Source: JALHNI01 sp965229305
GTDB taxonomy: Bacteria; Acidobacteriota; Terriglobia; Bryobacterales; Bryobacteraceae
DNA: 64,000 nucleotides
NCBI GenBank assembly: GCA_965229305.1
Contig: CBDDIZ010000037.1
Location: 248,001-312,000, forward strand
Reading direction: 5' to 3'
Shown: piece by piece, positions 17,601 through 24,493 of the stretch
Layout: each line of letters starts with the position of its first letter
How positions within the stretch are numbered: the first letter of the stretch is position 1
The notes under the pieces: generated by a model
What the model was told of the DNA's origin: nothing
The model's input: only the letters and a program-made list of their open reading frames with translations
Databases searched by the model: none
Program-made: the position numbers and the translations under genes

Positions 17601-19105
17601 CCACGGCTGAAATCGCGGCCAGTGGAGTGCGCAAACCGAACGCCCTAACGACTCCGTTCCAGGTGTCGGGAAATGGCTGTGCCCCCGGCGTGTATCCCGC
17701 CCAGACACCTCTGATATGGTCCGTCGGCGCGGTTTGCGAAGTCGAGTTTCTCGCCGACGCGCTTCGGCGGGATCGGTCGAAAAGTACCTTCGTCCGTTGG
17801 TCTGATGGCGTTATCTCGAATCGCCGGCGGATTACCGTTACTGCCGCCGCTACCTTCACCGCTGAGTTCGCGAACGAACGGCTGGTCGAAGTCGTCGCGA
17901 GCCCGGTCGAAGGCGGGCGCGTTGAAGGTGCCGGCTGGCTTCGTACCCCCACCACGGTACTCACGGCCATCCCGGCGCCCGGCTTTCGCTTTCTCCGTTG
18001 GGACCATCCCGCTCGCCCGGCGACCGACGCCAACCCCATGAGTATCGTCACCGGCTTGTATGGCGTTGTGGTCGCGATTTTCGTGCCCCTCGATCAACAG
18101 CCCGCCTTTACCATCACCAGGATCTTGAAGGCCAAGAACCCGACGGCAACCTCCCTCAATGCTTATGGCCAGATCGTCACCCGTCCAGATGACCTTCATC
18201 TATTTTTGTGGCAGCCGGTCGAAGCGAACTCCACGCAAGGCAACATGCGGGAATTGACTCGGCCGGATGCTCGGCCTTTCGGTCCCCCTGCTATCAATGA
18301 TTACGGCCAAATTGTCACGACCAAACTCTACGGAGAGGGCCTTCTTTGGCAGCCGAACCAGCCCAACGGTGACGATGGCCAGTTCGTTCGGCTGCCGGGG
18401 GCGAGTGCTCCCACTGCCATCAATAGCTATGGACAAGCCTATCGGGTGATGCAAGACTTCATTTGGACCCCGGCTCAACCGAACACCACCACCGGATCGA
18501 ACCTCCGCTTCGTCTCCCTGCACGACTACAAGATCGACGACGCCGGCAACGTCTTGGTGCCATATCTCGCTCAGTACTTCCGCGCGGACCCTGTCAGTCG
18601 GGAACTCGATCCCCAGCCCATCCCTGTGCCCCGCCAGTTAGCCGGCCTGACCGAATTCGCGCCCATGGATATTGCTCCCCAAGGAGTGATCGGCGGGATT
18701 GCCTGCGAATCCTCCGAACAGCGTCCCGGGTGCGGTTCCCATGTCCTGATCTGGGATCCCTCGGAGACCACTCCGGACGGGGCCTGTGTGAAAACGATTC
18801 GCCTCCCCGCAGAACTCACGGACTTCACCCTCAAAGCCGTCAATCGCCGCGGACAGGTGATCGTCAATGCGATCAGCGTCGCCGGGACCCGCCGTCCGAT
18901 CTTTTTCGACGGCAACCATTGGGTCAACTTGTTCCAGCAAAGCCCCGAGTTTGTGAACGCCACTGCCTTGGGTTTGAACGACTCCGGCCAGATCCTGATC
19001 GAGAACTTTGCGGAATATATCCCAGAAGCCACCCTTTACCTGTTGACGCCGGATTCCACTCGAACCGAAACCCGGGCTGTCAGCCCAAACACGACGCAGC
19101 GCTAA
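14603..19105 (+). CDS. Large secreted HAF-repeat protein with three InlB-like repeat modules
   Basis: A 1,500-residue protein with a signal peptide (to about residue 25, cleaving after GLASA). Three copies of one module start near residues 28, 512 and 995. Each has a G-x-G-C-x-x-G-x-Y beta element with paired cysteines, a W-S-D-G segment, and a G-W-x(6-9)-V-x-L-T-A-x-P-x-x-G-F-R-F-x-x-W segment like bacterial InlB B-type repeats. Each is followed by a stretch of HAF-type repeats (INDAGQI, INDLGQI, LNAYGQI and similar). HAF repeats are extracellular and of unknown function. There is no recognisable C-terminal sorting signal or TM helix, so it is probably released or loosely surface-attached. 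Codon bias is milder than in its neighbours. Confidence 0.8.
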   Translation: MMRISATPFVQIVLGLSLGAGLASAQRTLSLNVEATEIDHQLVITGEGCSPGTYRLPVRISVIPDSQCAVTIVSRPAGSVLPGRRSAFFAWSDGNIENPRLVTVNAALHLLADIRQQFLADAVIFPPGAGTLEGTGWVNVDVSTLVTAKPAAGFRFVRWEPVSQDVVLNERITENPRRFSVPLLYTGGLRAVFERIREPNLPAYSATPLFSKGLRFLDGRNLNNRGQVLAYQNGLVLFTPNSAGGAFNNVGTDSLPSWGTLNDRGDVLSREGHFLLGASRSPNWVFGLLPVRMNNLGWIAGVTGPTGEALWNGKEIVTSPRFAGSIDINDAGQVITKSGWLYGPPVPGGFGGSIGTFSRIGDISGYPFMTATVLSSVGVVSGQVCSSAAPDCPSQVFVWRPTQPNGFFGTFSLLPLPNGFVSMRAKAINRQGLIVGGMTSSTGLSVPFLFDGTRVYDLTDLAPSLLSYNSEAHGINDAGQILVGRVAGTWPPESSITEAVAYLLEPLPARTGSTIRVEIRHQPSEEIPSDLRSQPFTVTGVGCSAGRYTTPAELSWAPGAKCSVSFASERLLSPTFRVLFAGWSDGIAGPARDLQPTASLTLTVQFLPQVRPQIRYARNEGTIDGLDGWATVGSLVELTARPNPGFRFAAWSTPDRRTWPFNRLRTKVLLDEEISALFEAGDGVRPQYQLTPLGGLFPPSGRGLNNVGQVALNWASIPYLWQPRPGAPSAGDWSPLDGLRVDDGYQIADLSDSGELLLTRGRQVASLWRPNTPGSAQGTLQEVGEARLWTPYFQPDGRQGPFQSAGTFFELDAAGARSPLADFPLRNRTYYRRNRLGQTLVYDIDTGPAISAPTPTPPGPLISIPVPAGFRIFPIAINDLGQIIGSTCPATGVCTSQTAFLWTPSVPNGTTGSWKSLAGPPGNDVLIPTAINNRGHVVGQAGSGGVFLFDGSRVWILPATGRPNSINDQGQILVTDSPTTLLTPWTEPAPSPSGVPVTIATAEIAASGVRKPNALTTPFQVSGNGCAPGVYPAQTPLIWSVGAVCEVEFLADALRRDRSKSTFVRWSDGVISNRRRITVTAAATFTAEFANERLVEVVASPVEGGRVEGAGWLRTPTTVLTAIPAPGFRFLRWDHPARPATDANPMSIVTGLYGVVVAIFVPLDQQPAFTITRILKAKNPTATSLNAYGQIVTRPDDLHLFLWQPVEANSTQGNMRELTRPDARPFGPPAINDYGQIVTTKLYGEGLLWQPNQPNGDDGQFVRLPGASAPTAINSYGQAYRVMQDFIWTPAQPNTTTGSNLRFVSLHDYKIDDAGNVLVPYLAQYFRADPVSRELDPQPIPVPRQLAGLTEFAPMDIAPQGVIGGIACESSEQRPGCGSHVLIWDPSETTPDGACVKTIRLPAELTDFTLKAVNRRGQVIVNAISVAGTRRPIFFDGNHWVNLFQQSPEFVNATALGLNDSGQILIENFAEYIPEATLYLLTPDSTRTETRAVSPNTTQR

Positions 19106-19223
19106 CCCCGCCTACTGGCTTGAATACTGGACTCTTGAATCTGACCGTCGATGGGTTCTTGGCGTTTCTGGTGGCGAGTATGCGAAACCCATCGCCTCCG
19201 ATTCTCGCTGTCGATTTCTTCGC

Positions 19224-19857
19224 TTAACTCTTGTGCTCAATTGGTCTCAGGGCTTCCCTGGCCCTTGCCCTCAGAGCGGCCCGTAGAGCGGCTTCGCTGG
19301 ACAGTATCTGAGCTCGCGTTGAGACTGTTTCATGTTTGTCGGATTCATCAAGCTCCAGGTCCTCCACCTTCGCGATAGTCTTGCCGATGATCCCAGACAA
19401 GTCGCCATAGATGGCTGCGGTTCCCGCCTGCAATAGCTCTAGTTGCTTATCTCGTCTGCTCCAAGAAGTCATCATCATCTTCTTTTCCTTATCGAGGCCC
19501 TCTCGCAGTTCTCGGTGGGCTTGCACGATCGTCGTAAATCTCGCCTTGAATTGTTCGCCGGTAAGGTAGCCAAATAGCTGCTCCGTCTTGAGATCTTTAT
19601 CTTGATTCATCATTCTCGTAAGGTACACCCTTTTAGATAAAATCGGATTGCCGTTGCCAGTTCGAGAAAGTACTCCGGCGAACATACCCATACTCCGTCT
19701 AAAATGTCGAAGCCGTGAACCTTCTCTGGCAACGCGACAGAAACGATGACCGCAGCTTGCGCGTTCTGGTTGTGCTGGTTTTGCTTGACTTTAGTAACCC
19801 ACTCATTATTCCAAGCCTTCGTATTCTTACATTCCCACACAATCTTGCCGCAGGTTT
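19224..19857 (-). pseudogene. DUF2130 gene remnant, C-terminal third (frameshifted)
   Basis: The minus strand encodes the conserved DUF2130 core right after the IS3 element end. It reads TCGKIVWECKNTKAWNNEW, then the VIVSVALPE strand and the GVWVCSPEYFLELATAIRF helix. The frame then ends at 19610. The C-terminal part (EQLFGYLTGEQFKARF, the W-S-R-R-D-K-Q helix, YGDLSGIIGKT, VEDLEL) continues in the -1 frame from the AAAAGGG stretch at 19628-19634 to 19224. That equals a one-base deletion. DUF2130 proteins are coiled-coil proteins with a nuclease-like core; function unproven. The rest of the gene lies at 23938-24493 and 26012-26398, separated by transposons. Confidence 0.75.
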
Positions 19858-19889
19858 TGACCTGCCCCCAAACTTCCTACCAAACGTAA

Positions 19890-20652
19890 CTAGAGAAGCT
19901 GGATCAGCTTACCTCGTCGAGCTGCCGTCTCGGGCAGCGGGGATGGGGGTGTGGGGGAAGGGGGCGGCGCTTGAGCCCCCTTTCTCCACCCCAGCAATGT
20001 AGTGTCCCCGCGCGATGGCCATCGTGCGGCGAACTCCTCGGGCGAGAGATAGCCCAGCGCCGAATGGGGACGCTCGGTGTTGTAGTCCTCCCGCCACGCC
20101 TCGATCTTGCTTTTGGCGTCGGCGAGAGTCGTGAACCAGTTGGCGTTCAAGCATTCGTCGCGGAGTCTCCCGTTGAAGCTTTCGATGTGGCCGTTCTGCA
20201 TGGGCCGTCCCGGCGGAATGAAGATCAACTGGATCTTCCGTTCTTCGCACCAACTCAAAAAGTGCCGCGAGGTGAACTCCGGGCCGTTGTCGCAACGGAT
20301 GGCGGCCGGCGTGCCTCGCTGCTCGATCACGCGATCGAGCACCCGCGTCACACGATGTCCCGACAAGCAACTGTCGACCTCAATGGCTGGGCATTCGCGC
20401 GTGAAGCTGTCCACGATCGTCAACGCACGGAAGCTGCGGCCGGTGGCCAGCGCATCGGTCACGAAGTCGATGGCCCATTCCTGATTGGCCGCGGTTAGCG
20501 CGGAAACTGGTGGTGTGACTCTTGACAGACGCTTGCGTTTCAGTCGGCGCACCGTCAGATGCTCTTCACGGTACAGCCGGTAGATCCGCTTCATGTTGGC
20601 TTTCCAACCACGCTTGATCAGGAGGGCTCCCAGGCGCCGGTATCCGAACCGC
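19890..20652 (-). pseudogene. IS3 element A orfB transposase, C-terminal part
   Basis: Encodes the rve/DDE integrase core: WAIDFVTDALATGRSF (first Asp), IRCDNGPEFTSRHF (second Asp) and QNGHIESFNGRLRDEC (catalytic Glu). The coding sequence begins abruptly at FGYRRLGALL, where element B is inserted, and the N-terminal part resumes at 21984. The catalytic residues are intact, so the interruption alone has silenced it. The longer open frame running to 20924 reads into element B and is not the true protein. Confidence 0.85.
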
Positions 20653-20721
20653 TGACCTGTCCGGAAAATCCGTCCACCTAAACTAGAGTTTCCAACAAAA
20701 CCTTCCTGCCTGTCCTTCGCC

Positions 20722-21657
20722 CTATATTTCAGCTTCGGGCTGCGGAATCCTCGGCGAGTCAAGGCCGCGCGGGAGCGCGCCCGCAGGGTTGCCTTGAGTC
20801 GTTGGGGATTCCGCGGTATCAGTCTGTTTGGGGGCGAAGGACAGCCTCGCGATAAAGTCGCGGGGCGCGAGGTTGCCGAGCGCGCTATGGGGCCGCTCGA
20901 CGTTGTAATGCCGCCGCCACTCACCGATGATCAGCCGGGCTTGGCTCATCCTCGAGAAAGCATGTAAGTTCAGACATTCATCGCGCAATCGCCCATTGAA
21001 GCTCTCGACGTGCCCGTTCTGCATCGGTCGACCCGGCTGGATATAAAGCAGCCGAATCTGCTGCTCCTGACACCACTTCGTCAACGCCCGCGAAACGAAC
21101 TCGGGCCCGTTGTCACAGATCACTTCTTCGGGACGCTCGCCTCGTTGCTCGACCAAGCGCGCCAGCGCGCGCTTCACCCGTTCGCCCGACAAACTAAGAT
21201 CGATCTCCAGCGACAAACATTCGCGCGTAAATACGTCGATGATCACCAGCACGCGAAACGGTCGGCCATCATTCAATCGATCAGCCACAAAGTCCATAGC
21301 CCAGCGTTGATTGGGCCGATGGATACACGTTGCGGCGAGTTTCGGCCGCACCAGTCGCTTGCGTAAGCGCCGCTTCACCTGCAGGCGCTCCTCGCGCCAG
21401 ATCCGGCTCACGCGATGTCGGCCGACTAAGTGTTTCTCGGCTTTGAGTAACTCCCAAATACGACGCAGGCCCCAACGCGGATGCTCCTGCGCCAAGGCGC
21501 GGATGCGCAGGCGCAACGGCTTGCTCCGATCGGGTCGGCACTGATAACGATACGTGGCTCGCGGCACCACCATCAGCCTGCAGGCGTGACGCTCGCTGGT
21601 TGCATACTCGCCCAGCACATACGTCACGGCCGCTCTCTGCTCCGCAGGCTTCACCAC
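20722..21657 (-). CDS. IS3-family transposase orfB (element B)
   Basis: A 311-residue DDE integrase. An N-terminal HTH_21 region is followed by the rve core with WAMDFVADRLNDGRPF (first Asp), VICDNGPEFVSRAL (second Asp) and QNGHVESFNGRLRDEC (Glu). All three catalytic residues are present. It overlaps orfA by 7 bp and is normally made as an OrfAB fusion by -1 frameshifting at 21657-21663. Paralogous to the interrupted orfB of element A, but from a distinct copy type. Confidence 0.93.
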   Translation of the reverse strand: MVKPAEQRAAVTYVLGEYATSERHACRLMVVPRATYRYQCRPDRSKPLRLRIRALAQEHPRWGLRRIWELLKAEKHLVGRHRVSRIWREERLQVKRRLRKRLVRPKLAATCIHRPNQRWAMDFVADRLNDGRPFRVLVIIDVFTRECLSLEIDLSLSGERVKRALARLVEQRGERPEEVICDNGPEFVSRALTKWCQEQQIRLLYIQPGRPMQNGHVESFNGRLRDECLNLHAFSRMSQARLIIGEWRRHYNVERPHSALGNLAPRDFIARLSFAPKQTDTAESPTTQGNPAGALPRGLDSPRIPQPEAEI

Positions 21658-21917
21658 TTTTTTGAGACCACGTCCTTCAGGATGCGATTGTCGAGCGACA
21701 GCTCTGCCACCAGCACCTTCAGCTTCTGGTTCTCGTCCTCCAGCGCCTTCAGGCGCTTCGCATCACTCACTTCCAGCCCACCGTACTTCGATCGCCAGGC
21801 GTAGAACGTCGCCGGGCTGATCCCCTGCTCCCGGCACAGATCTTCCGTCTTCCGACCACCCTCAGCTTGCCTCAAGATCGCGACGATTTGCTCCTCGCTG
21901 AACCGACTCTTCTTCAC
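21651..21917 (-). CDS. IS3-family transposase orfA (element B)
   Basis: An 88-residue helix-turn-helix protein opening MKKSRFSEEQIVAILRQAEG, with a C-terminal leucine-zipper-like helix (LKALEDENQKLKVLVAELSL). This is the DNA-binding N-terminal half of the transposase. It ends KKW-stop right after a slippery heptamer, which places it in the OrfAB frameshifting scheme. Confidence 0.93.
   Translation of the reverse strand: MKKSRFSEEQIVAILRQAEGGRKTEDLCREQGISPATFYAWRSKYGGLEVSDAKRLKALEDENQKLKVLVAELSLDNRILKDVVSKKW
21657..21663 (-). promoter_or_regulatory. Programmed -1 frameshift site A_AAA_AAG in element B
   Basis: On the minus strand the orfA codons read TCA AAA AAG TGG TGA. The heptamer A AAA AAG is in the correct phase for -1 slippage, and slipping leads straight into orfB (VVKPAEQRAAV). 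This is the classic IS3-family signal. Confidence 0.75.
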
Positions 21918-21983
21918 CGTCTCTGTCCTCCTTCTCCTTCAAGGTTTCCAGTTTACGGTGGACCGTTTTCCCGGTACAGGTCA

Positions 21984-22175
21984 CCGCGGCTTCTGCCGGG
22001 CCAACTCGATCAGCGCTTGCCGCAGTTCGGCATTCCGCTCCGGTTGCGATTCGTAACGATAGGAGGTGCGATCCACTTCCAAAAGCTTGCAGGCTTGGCG
22101 CTCGCTCAGTCCGTGTTCGGCCATCACGAGCGCCACATCGCGCCGTTGCCCTACAAGCTCCACCCGTAATGAGAT
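21984..22175 (-). pseudogene. IS3 element A orfB transposase, N-terminal part
   Basis: The minus strand encodes VELVGQRRDVALVMAEHG, SERQACKLLEVDRTSYRY and ends LARQKPR at the element B junction. This is the HTH_21 start of an IS3 OrfB and continues exactly at 20652. Its 5' end is cut by the IS110-like element near 22175. Confidence 0.8.
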
Positions 22176-22226
22176 GGTCCGCCGCCGCAGGACGTAGTGC
22201 GGGACGATGCGGGAAGGAGACCAACA

Positions 22227-23342
22227 ATGAATATCATCGGAATCGACCTTGGCAAGACCGTGTTCCATCTCATCGCAATGCGCCCAGATGGAGTGATCTG
22301 CACGAAGAAGCGGCTATCACGTCCTCAGTTGATCACGTTCATGCGCAACACGCCGTCGAGCAGGGTTGCGATGGAGGCGAGTTGCGGGGCGCATTATCTT
22401 GGGAGGCTGTTTGTCAGCCAAGGCCACGAGGTCAAGCTGATTCCTGCTCAGTTCGTTCGCCCCTTTGTGAAGTCCCAGAAGAATGACTACGTGGACGCTG
22501 AGGCCATCGCGGAAGCGGCACAGCGTCCGACGATGCGCTTCGTGCCGATCAAGACTGAAGATCAACTGGATCTGCAGGCGATTCATCGGGTACGTGAGCG
22601 GCTGGTGGAACGCCGAACCGCTGTGATCAATCAGTTTCGGGCCTTCTTATTGGAACGTGGAATCGTTGTCCGTACCGGTCGGGAATGCCTGTTGAGACGA
22701 ATGCCGGTAGTTCTGGCGGCTGCCGAAGCGCAACTGGCTCCTCGAATGTTTCGTCTACTAACGAGCGTCGTCGCGGAGTGGCGCGCGATCGAAACCGAAA
22801 TCGCAGAGTTGGACCGTGAGATCGGTATGATCGCAGCGACGGATGAGGCCTGTGTTCGGTTGCAAACTGTGCCGGGCATCGGACCACTGATCGCCACCGC
22901 CGTGGTCGCTGCTGTTGGCAATGGGTCTGCGTTCTGTCGTGGCCGGGAGTTCGCGGCATGGTTGGGCCTCGTTCCCAGGCAGGCATCTACAGGAGGCAAA
23001 AGCAAGTTGCTTGGGATCAGCAAACACGGCAACACCTATCTTCGATGGCTGTTCATTCATGGTGGACGCTCCGTTCAACATCGTGTGTCCCGCGAGCCGC
23101 ACGCCTTCGGTCGGTGGCTCACGGAGCTGGAGTCCAGGACACATTCCAACGTCGCCGGTGTGGCCATGGCCAATAAGCTCGCGCGGATCGCTTGGGTCGT
23201 TCTGAATCGGCAGGAGCCGTATCGCCGAATGGATCAGCCATCGAGCGGTGGCTTCGGCCTCTCCACCTTGGCTACGCCAGTTTCAGACGCCGCTCAAGGC
23301 TCTTCGATAAACTCGCTCCGCTCGGCCTTGACCAGCGCCTGA
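22227..23342 (+). CDS. IS110-family transposase (DEDD / Transposase_20)
   Basis: A 371-residue protein when started at ATG 22227 (MNIIGIDLGKTVFHL), which has GGAAGGAGA upstream. The N-terminal RuvC-like DEDD domain has the first Asp in GIDLGKT, Glu in AMEASCGAH and the D-A-E pair in KNDYVDAEAIAEAA. The C-terminal Transposase_20 domain has LQTVPGIGPLIATAVVA, the GREFAAWLGLVPRQ motif and the catalytic-serine region STGGKSKLLGISKHGN. Full length with the expected residues, so possibly active. IS110 enzymes are guided by a bridge RNA made from the element's own non-coding end. Confidence 0.95.
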   Translation: MNIIGIDLGKTVFHLIAMRPDGVICTKKRLSRPQLITFMRNTPSSRVAMEASCGAHYLGRLFVSQGHEVKLIPAQFVRPFVKSQKNDYVDAEAIAEAAQRPTMRFVPIKTEDQLDLQAIHRVRERLVERRTAVINQFRAFLLERGIVVRTGRECLLRRMPVVLAAAEAQLAPRMFRLLTSVVAEWRAIETEIAELDREIGMIAATDEACVRLQTVPGIGPLIATAVVAAVGNGSAFCRGREFAAWLGLVPRQASTGGKSKLLGISKHGNTYLRWLFIHGGRSVQHRVSREPHAFGRWLTELESRTHSNVAGVAMANKLARIAWVVLNRQEPYRRMDQPSSGGFGLSTLATPVSDAAQGSSINSLRSALTSA

Positions 23343-23606
23343 AACCGGCGAAAGAATCCACAATCAGGCGAAGCCAGATTACGAACCCACCTAGGTTTTG
23401 CGAGCAGAAGAATTGATGAATGAACGGTCAACCGTCGCGCCCCCAACCTGACGAAAAAACTGGCCCACACAAAAGGCCGCAGCCGTTATGAGGCGAGGCG
23501 CGCGCGGATACTCATCAAGGCCAGGGTAATGCCCACCAACAGGCCGGATACATTTACGCAGACCAAACTCATCGCACTTCTCGCTTGCAATTGGGCGGCG
23601 GACCAT
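23343..23606 (+). ncRNA. Candidate bridge-RNA region at the 3' end of the IS110/IS1111-like element
   Basis: 264 bp with no convincing ORF between the transposase stop and the right inverted repeat. In IS1111-type elements the bridge RNA is encoded downstream of the transposase; in IS110-type elements it is upstream. Here the upstream side is far too short (about 50 bp), so this stretch is the likely site. I did not fold it, and no guide loops were matched to the target, so this is an inference from layout. Confidence 0.3.
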
Positions 23607-23869
23607 ACATTTTTTCGGATCACCGTCTGCAGCGCGTCTTTGTCCAGCGACAGGTCGGCCACCAGCTTCTTCAGTCGCGCGTTCTCCTGTTCGAGTTCAC
23701 GCAGCCGTTTGGCTTCGTTCACTTCCATGCCGCCATACTTCGACTTCCAGGCGTATAGCGTCGCTTCGCTCACGCCCAGTTCGCGCGATAGCTCCTTGGC
23801 CTTCCGCCCGGCCTCCATCTGCTTCACCGTCGTGATCACTTGCTCTTCCGTGTATCGGCTCTTCTTCAT
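23607..23869 (-). pseudogene. IS3 element A orfA
   Basis: Encodes an intact OrfA-type helix-turn-helix and leucine zipper (MKKSRYTEEQVITTVKQMEA, later LRELEQENARLKKLVADLSL) up to a run of six A residues at the former frameshift site. It is then cut off by the IS110-like element; the tail beyond N-V-W is read from that element. Homologous to orfA of element B but clearly diverged, so A and B are different IS types. Confidence 0.8.
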
Positions 23870-23937
23870 CTCTACTGGCTCCTTTCGTGGGGAGCTCCTC
23901 TAGTTTTACCTGGTAGAGTTTTCGGGAGGCATGTCAT

Positions 23938-24493
23938 AGACTCACGAGTTCAGACTGCTTGGATTCCCACTTCTCTAAATACTCTTTTTCCAAGTCCATT
24001 TTCGCCAAGTTAAGACTATCTTCTCGTTCCCGGATAGCCAACTCTCGCTGCTTGAGGAGATTCTCTGTCTGCTGCTCGTGAATCGCGGCTCGCTCGACCT
24101 GAGCCTTTAGTGAAGCAACTTGGTCAAGCTGAGCCTGCTTCTGCCGGACTAATTGCTCTTCGTATTGTTGGGCAATGGCGCTGCGGGCCGCCGCAAGTTG
24201 CTTGTCGACCTGCGCTGAGACGGTCAACTGGAGCTGATTCTTCTCCAGGATCAACGCCGTTCGGGCGGCCTGGAGCTCGGCTTCCTTGGCGTTAGCACCA
24301 TCGATCAGCTTCTGCAGTGAAGCAACTTCGTCAAGCTGAGCCTGCTTCTGCCGGACTAATTGCTCCTCGTATTGTTGGGCAATGGCGCTGCGGGCCGCCG
24401 CAAGTTGCTCGTCGACCTGCGCTGAGACGGTCAACTGGAGCTGATTCTTCTCCAGGGTCAACGCCGTTCGGGCGGCCTGGAACTCGGCTTCTT
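23938..24493 (-). pseudogene. DUF2130 gene remnant, middle coiled-coil part
   Basis: Encodes a glutamine- and alanine-rich coiled coil (QLQLTVSAQVDEQLAAAR, QQYEEQLVRQKQAQLDEV and so on) ending SKQSELVSL at the IS3 element A junction. Its 5' end meets the IS256 element at 24494, and excising that element with one target copy joins it in frame to the N-terminal part (N-A-K-E-A to E-F-Q-A-A-R). The conserved stretch expected between this coiled coil and the W-E-C-K-N-T core is missing, so a deletion happened at or after the element A insertion. Confidence 0.75.
24110..24493. repeat. 207-bp tandem duplication in the DUF2130 coiled coil
   Basis: Sequence starting GTGAAGCAACTT at 24110 recurs at 24317 with only scattered differences. 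The period is 207 bp, equal to 69 codons, so the reading frame is kept and the coiled coil simply grows. The second copy is cut at 24493 by the IS256 element. A more diverged relative of the same unit is readable at about 26020-26130. Confidence 0.8.

Larger units (their letters stand above)
20653..21983 (-). mobile_element. IS3-family element B (complete, 1,331 bp), inserted in element A
   Basis: Imperfect terminal inverted repeats of about 40 bp: TGACCTGTCCGGAAAATCCG at the left end, and on the opposite strand TGACCTGTACCGGGAAAACG at the right end. CCGC is duplicated immediately outside both ends (20649-20652 and 21984-21987). Removing the element and one CCGC restores the orfB reading K-P-R-F-G-Y-R-R of element A. 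Contents are orfA, a -1 slippery site and orfB, so it may still be active. Confidence 0.92.
22174..23606 (+). mobile_element. IS110-family element C (IS1111-like), inserted in element A
   Basis: About 1.43 kb. The ends are placed at a 13-bp inverted repeat: ATGGTCCGCCGCC at 22174-22186 and GGCGGCGGACCAT at 23594-23606. It lies between orfA and orfB of element A. The transposase starts only about 50 bp from the left end, while about 260 bp of non-coding sequence follows it. That layout, with short inverted repeats, is typical of the IS1111 branch. Exact termini are uncertain because IS110 elements give no target duplication. Confidence 0.7.
19858..23937 (-). mobile_element. IS3-family element A (outer), interrupted by two other insertions
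   Basis: Terminal inverted repeats are TGACCTGCCCCC... starting at 19858 and, inverted, TGACATGCCTCCC... ending at 23937. They share the TACCA and ACTAGAG blocks further in. Removing the nested element B (20653-21983 plus a 4-bp duplication) and element C (about 22174-23606) leaves about 1.3 kb, the normal IS3 size, with orfA (23607-23869) and orfB (21984-22175 plus 19890-20652) in the expected order. No target duplication is visible: the flanks are GTTT on the left and TAGA on the right. The host DUF2130 gene lacks a conserved stretch at this point, which suggests a deletion at the junction. Confidence 0.85.

Noticed and set aside
20653..20924. Transposase frame running on from 20652 to 20924
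   Set aside because: The extra N-terminal 90 residues are read from the end of IS element B, not from the element A transposase.
23391..23606. 71-residue ORF in the 3' tail of the IS110-like element
   Set aside because: No start signal or family pattern; this tail is more likely non-coding RNA.
24110..24493. Direct repeats considered as a CRISPR array
   Set aside because: There are only two long coding units with a 207-bp period and no short repeat-spacer pattern.
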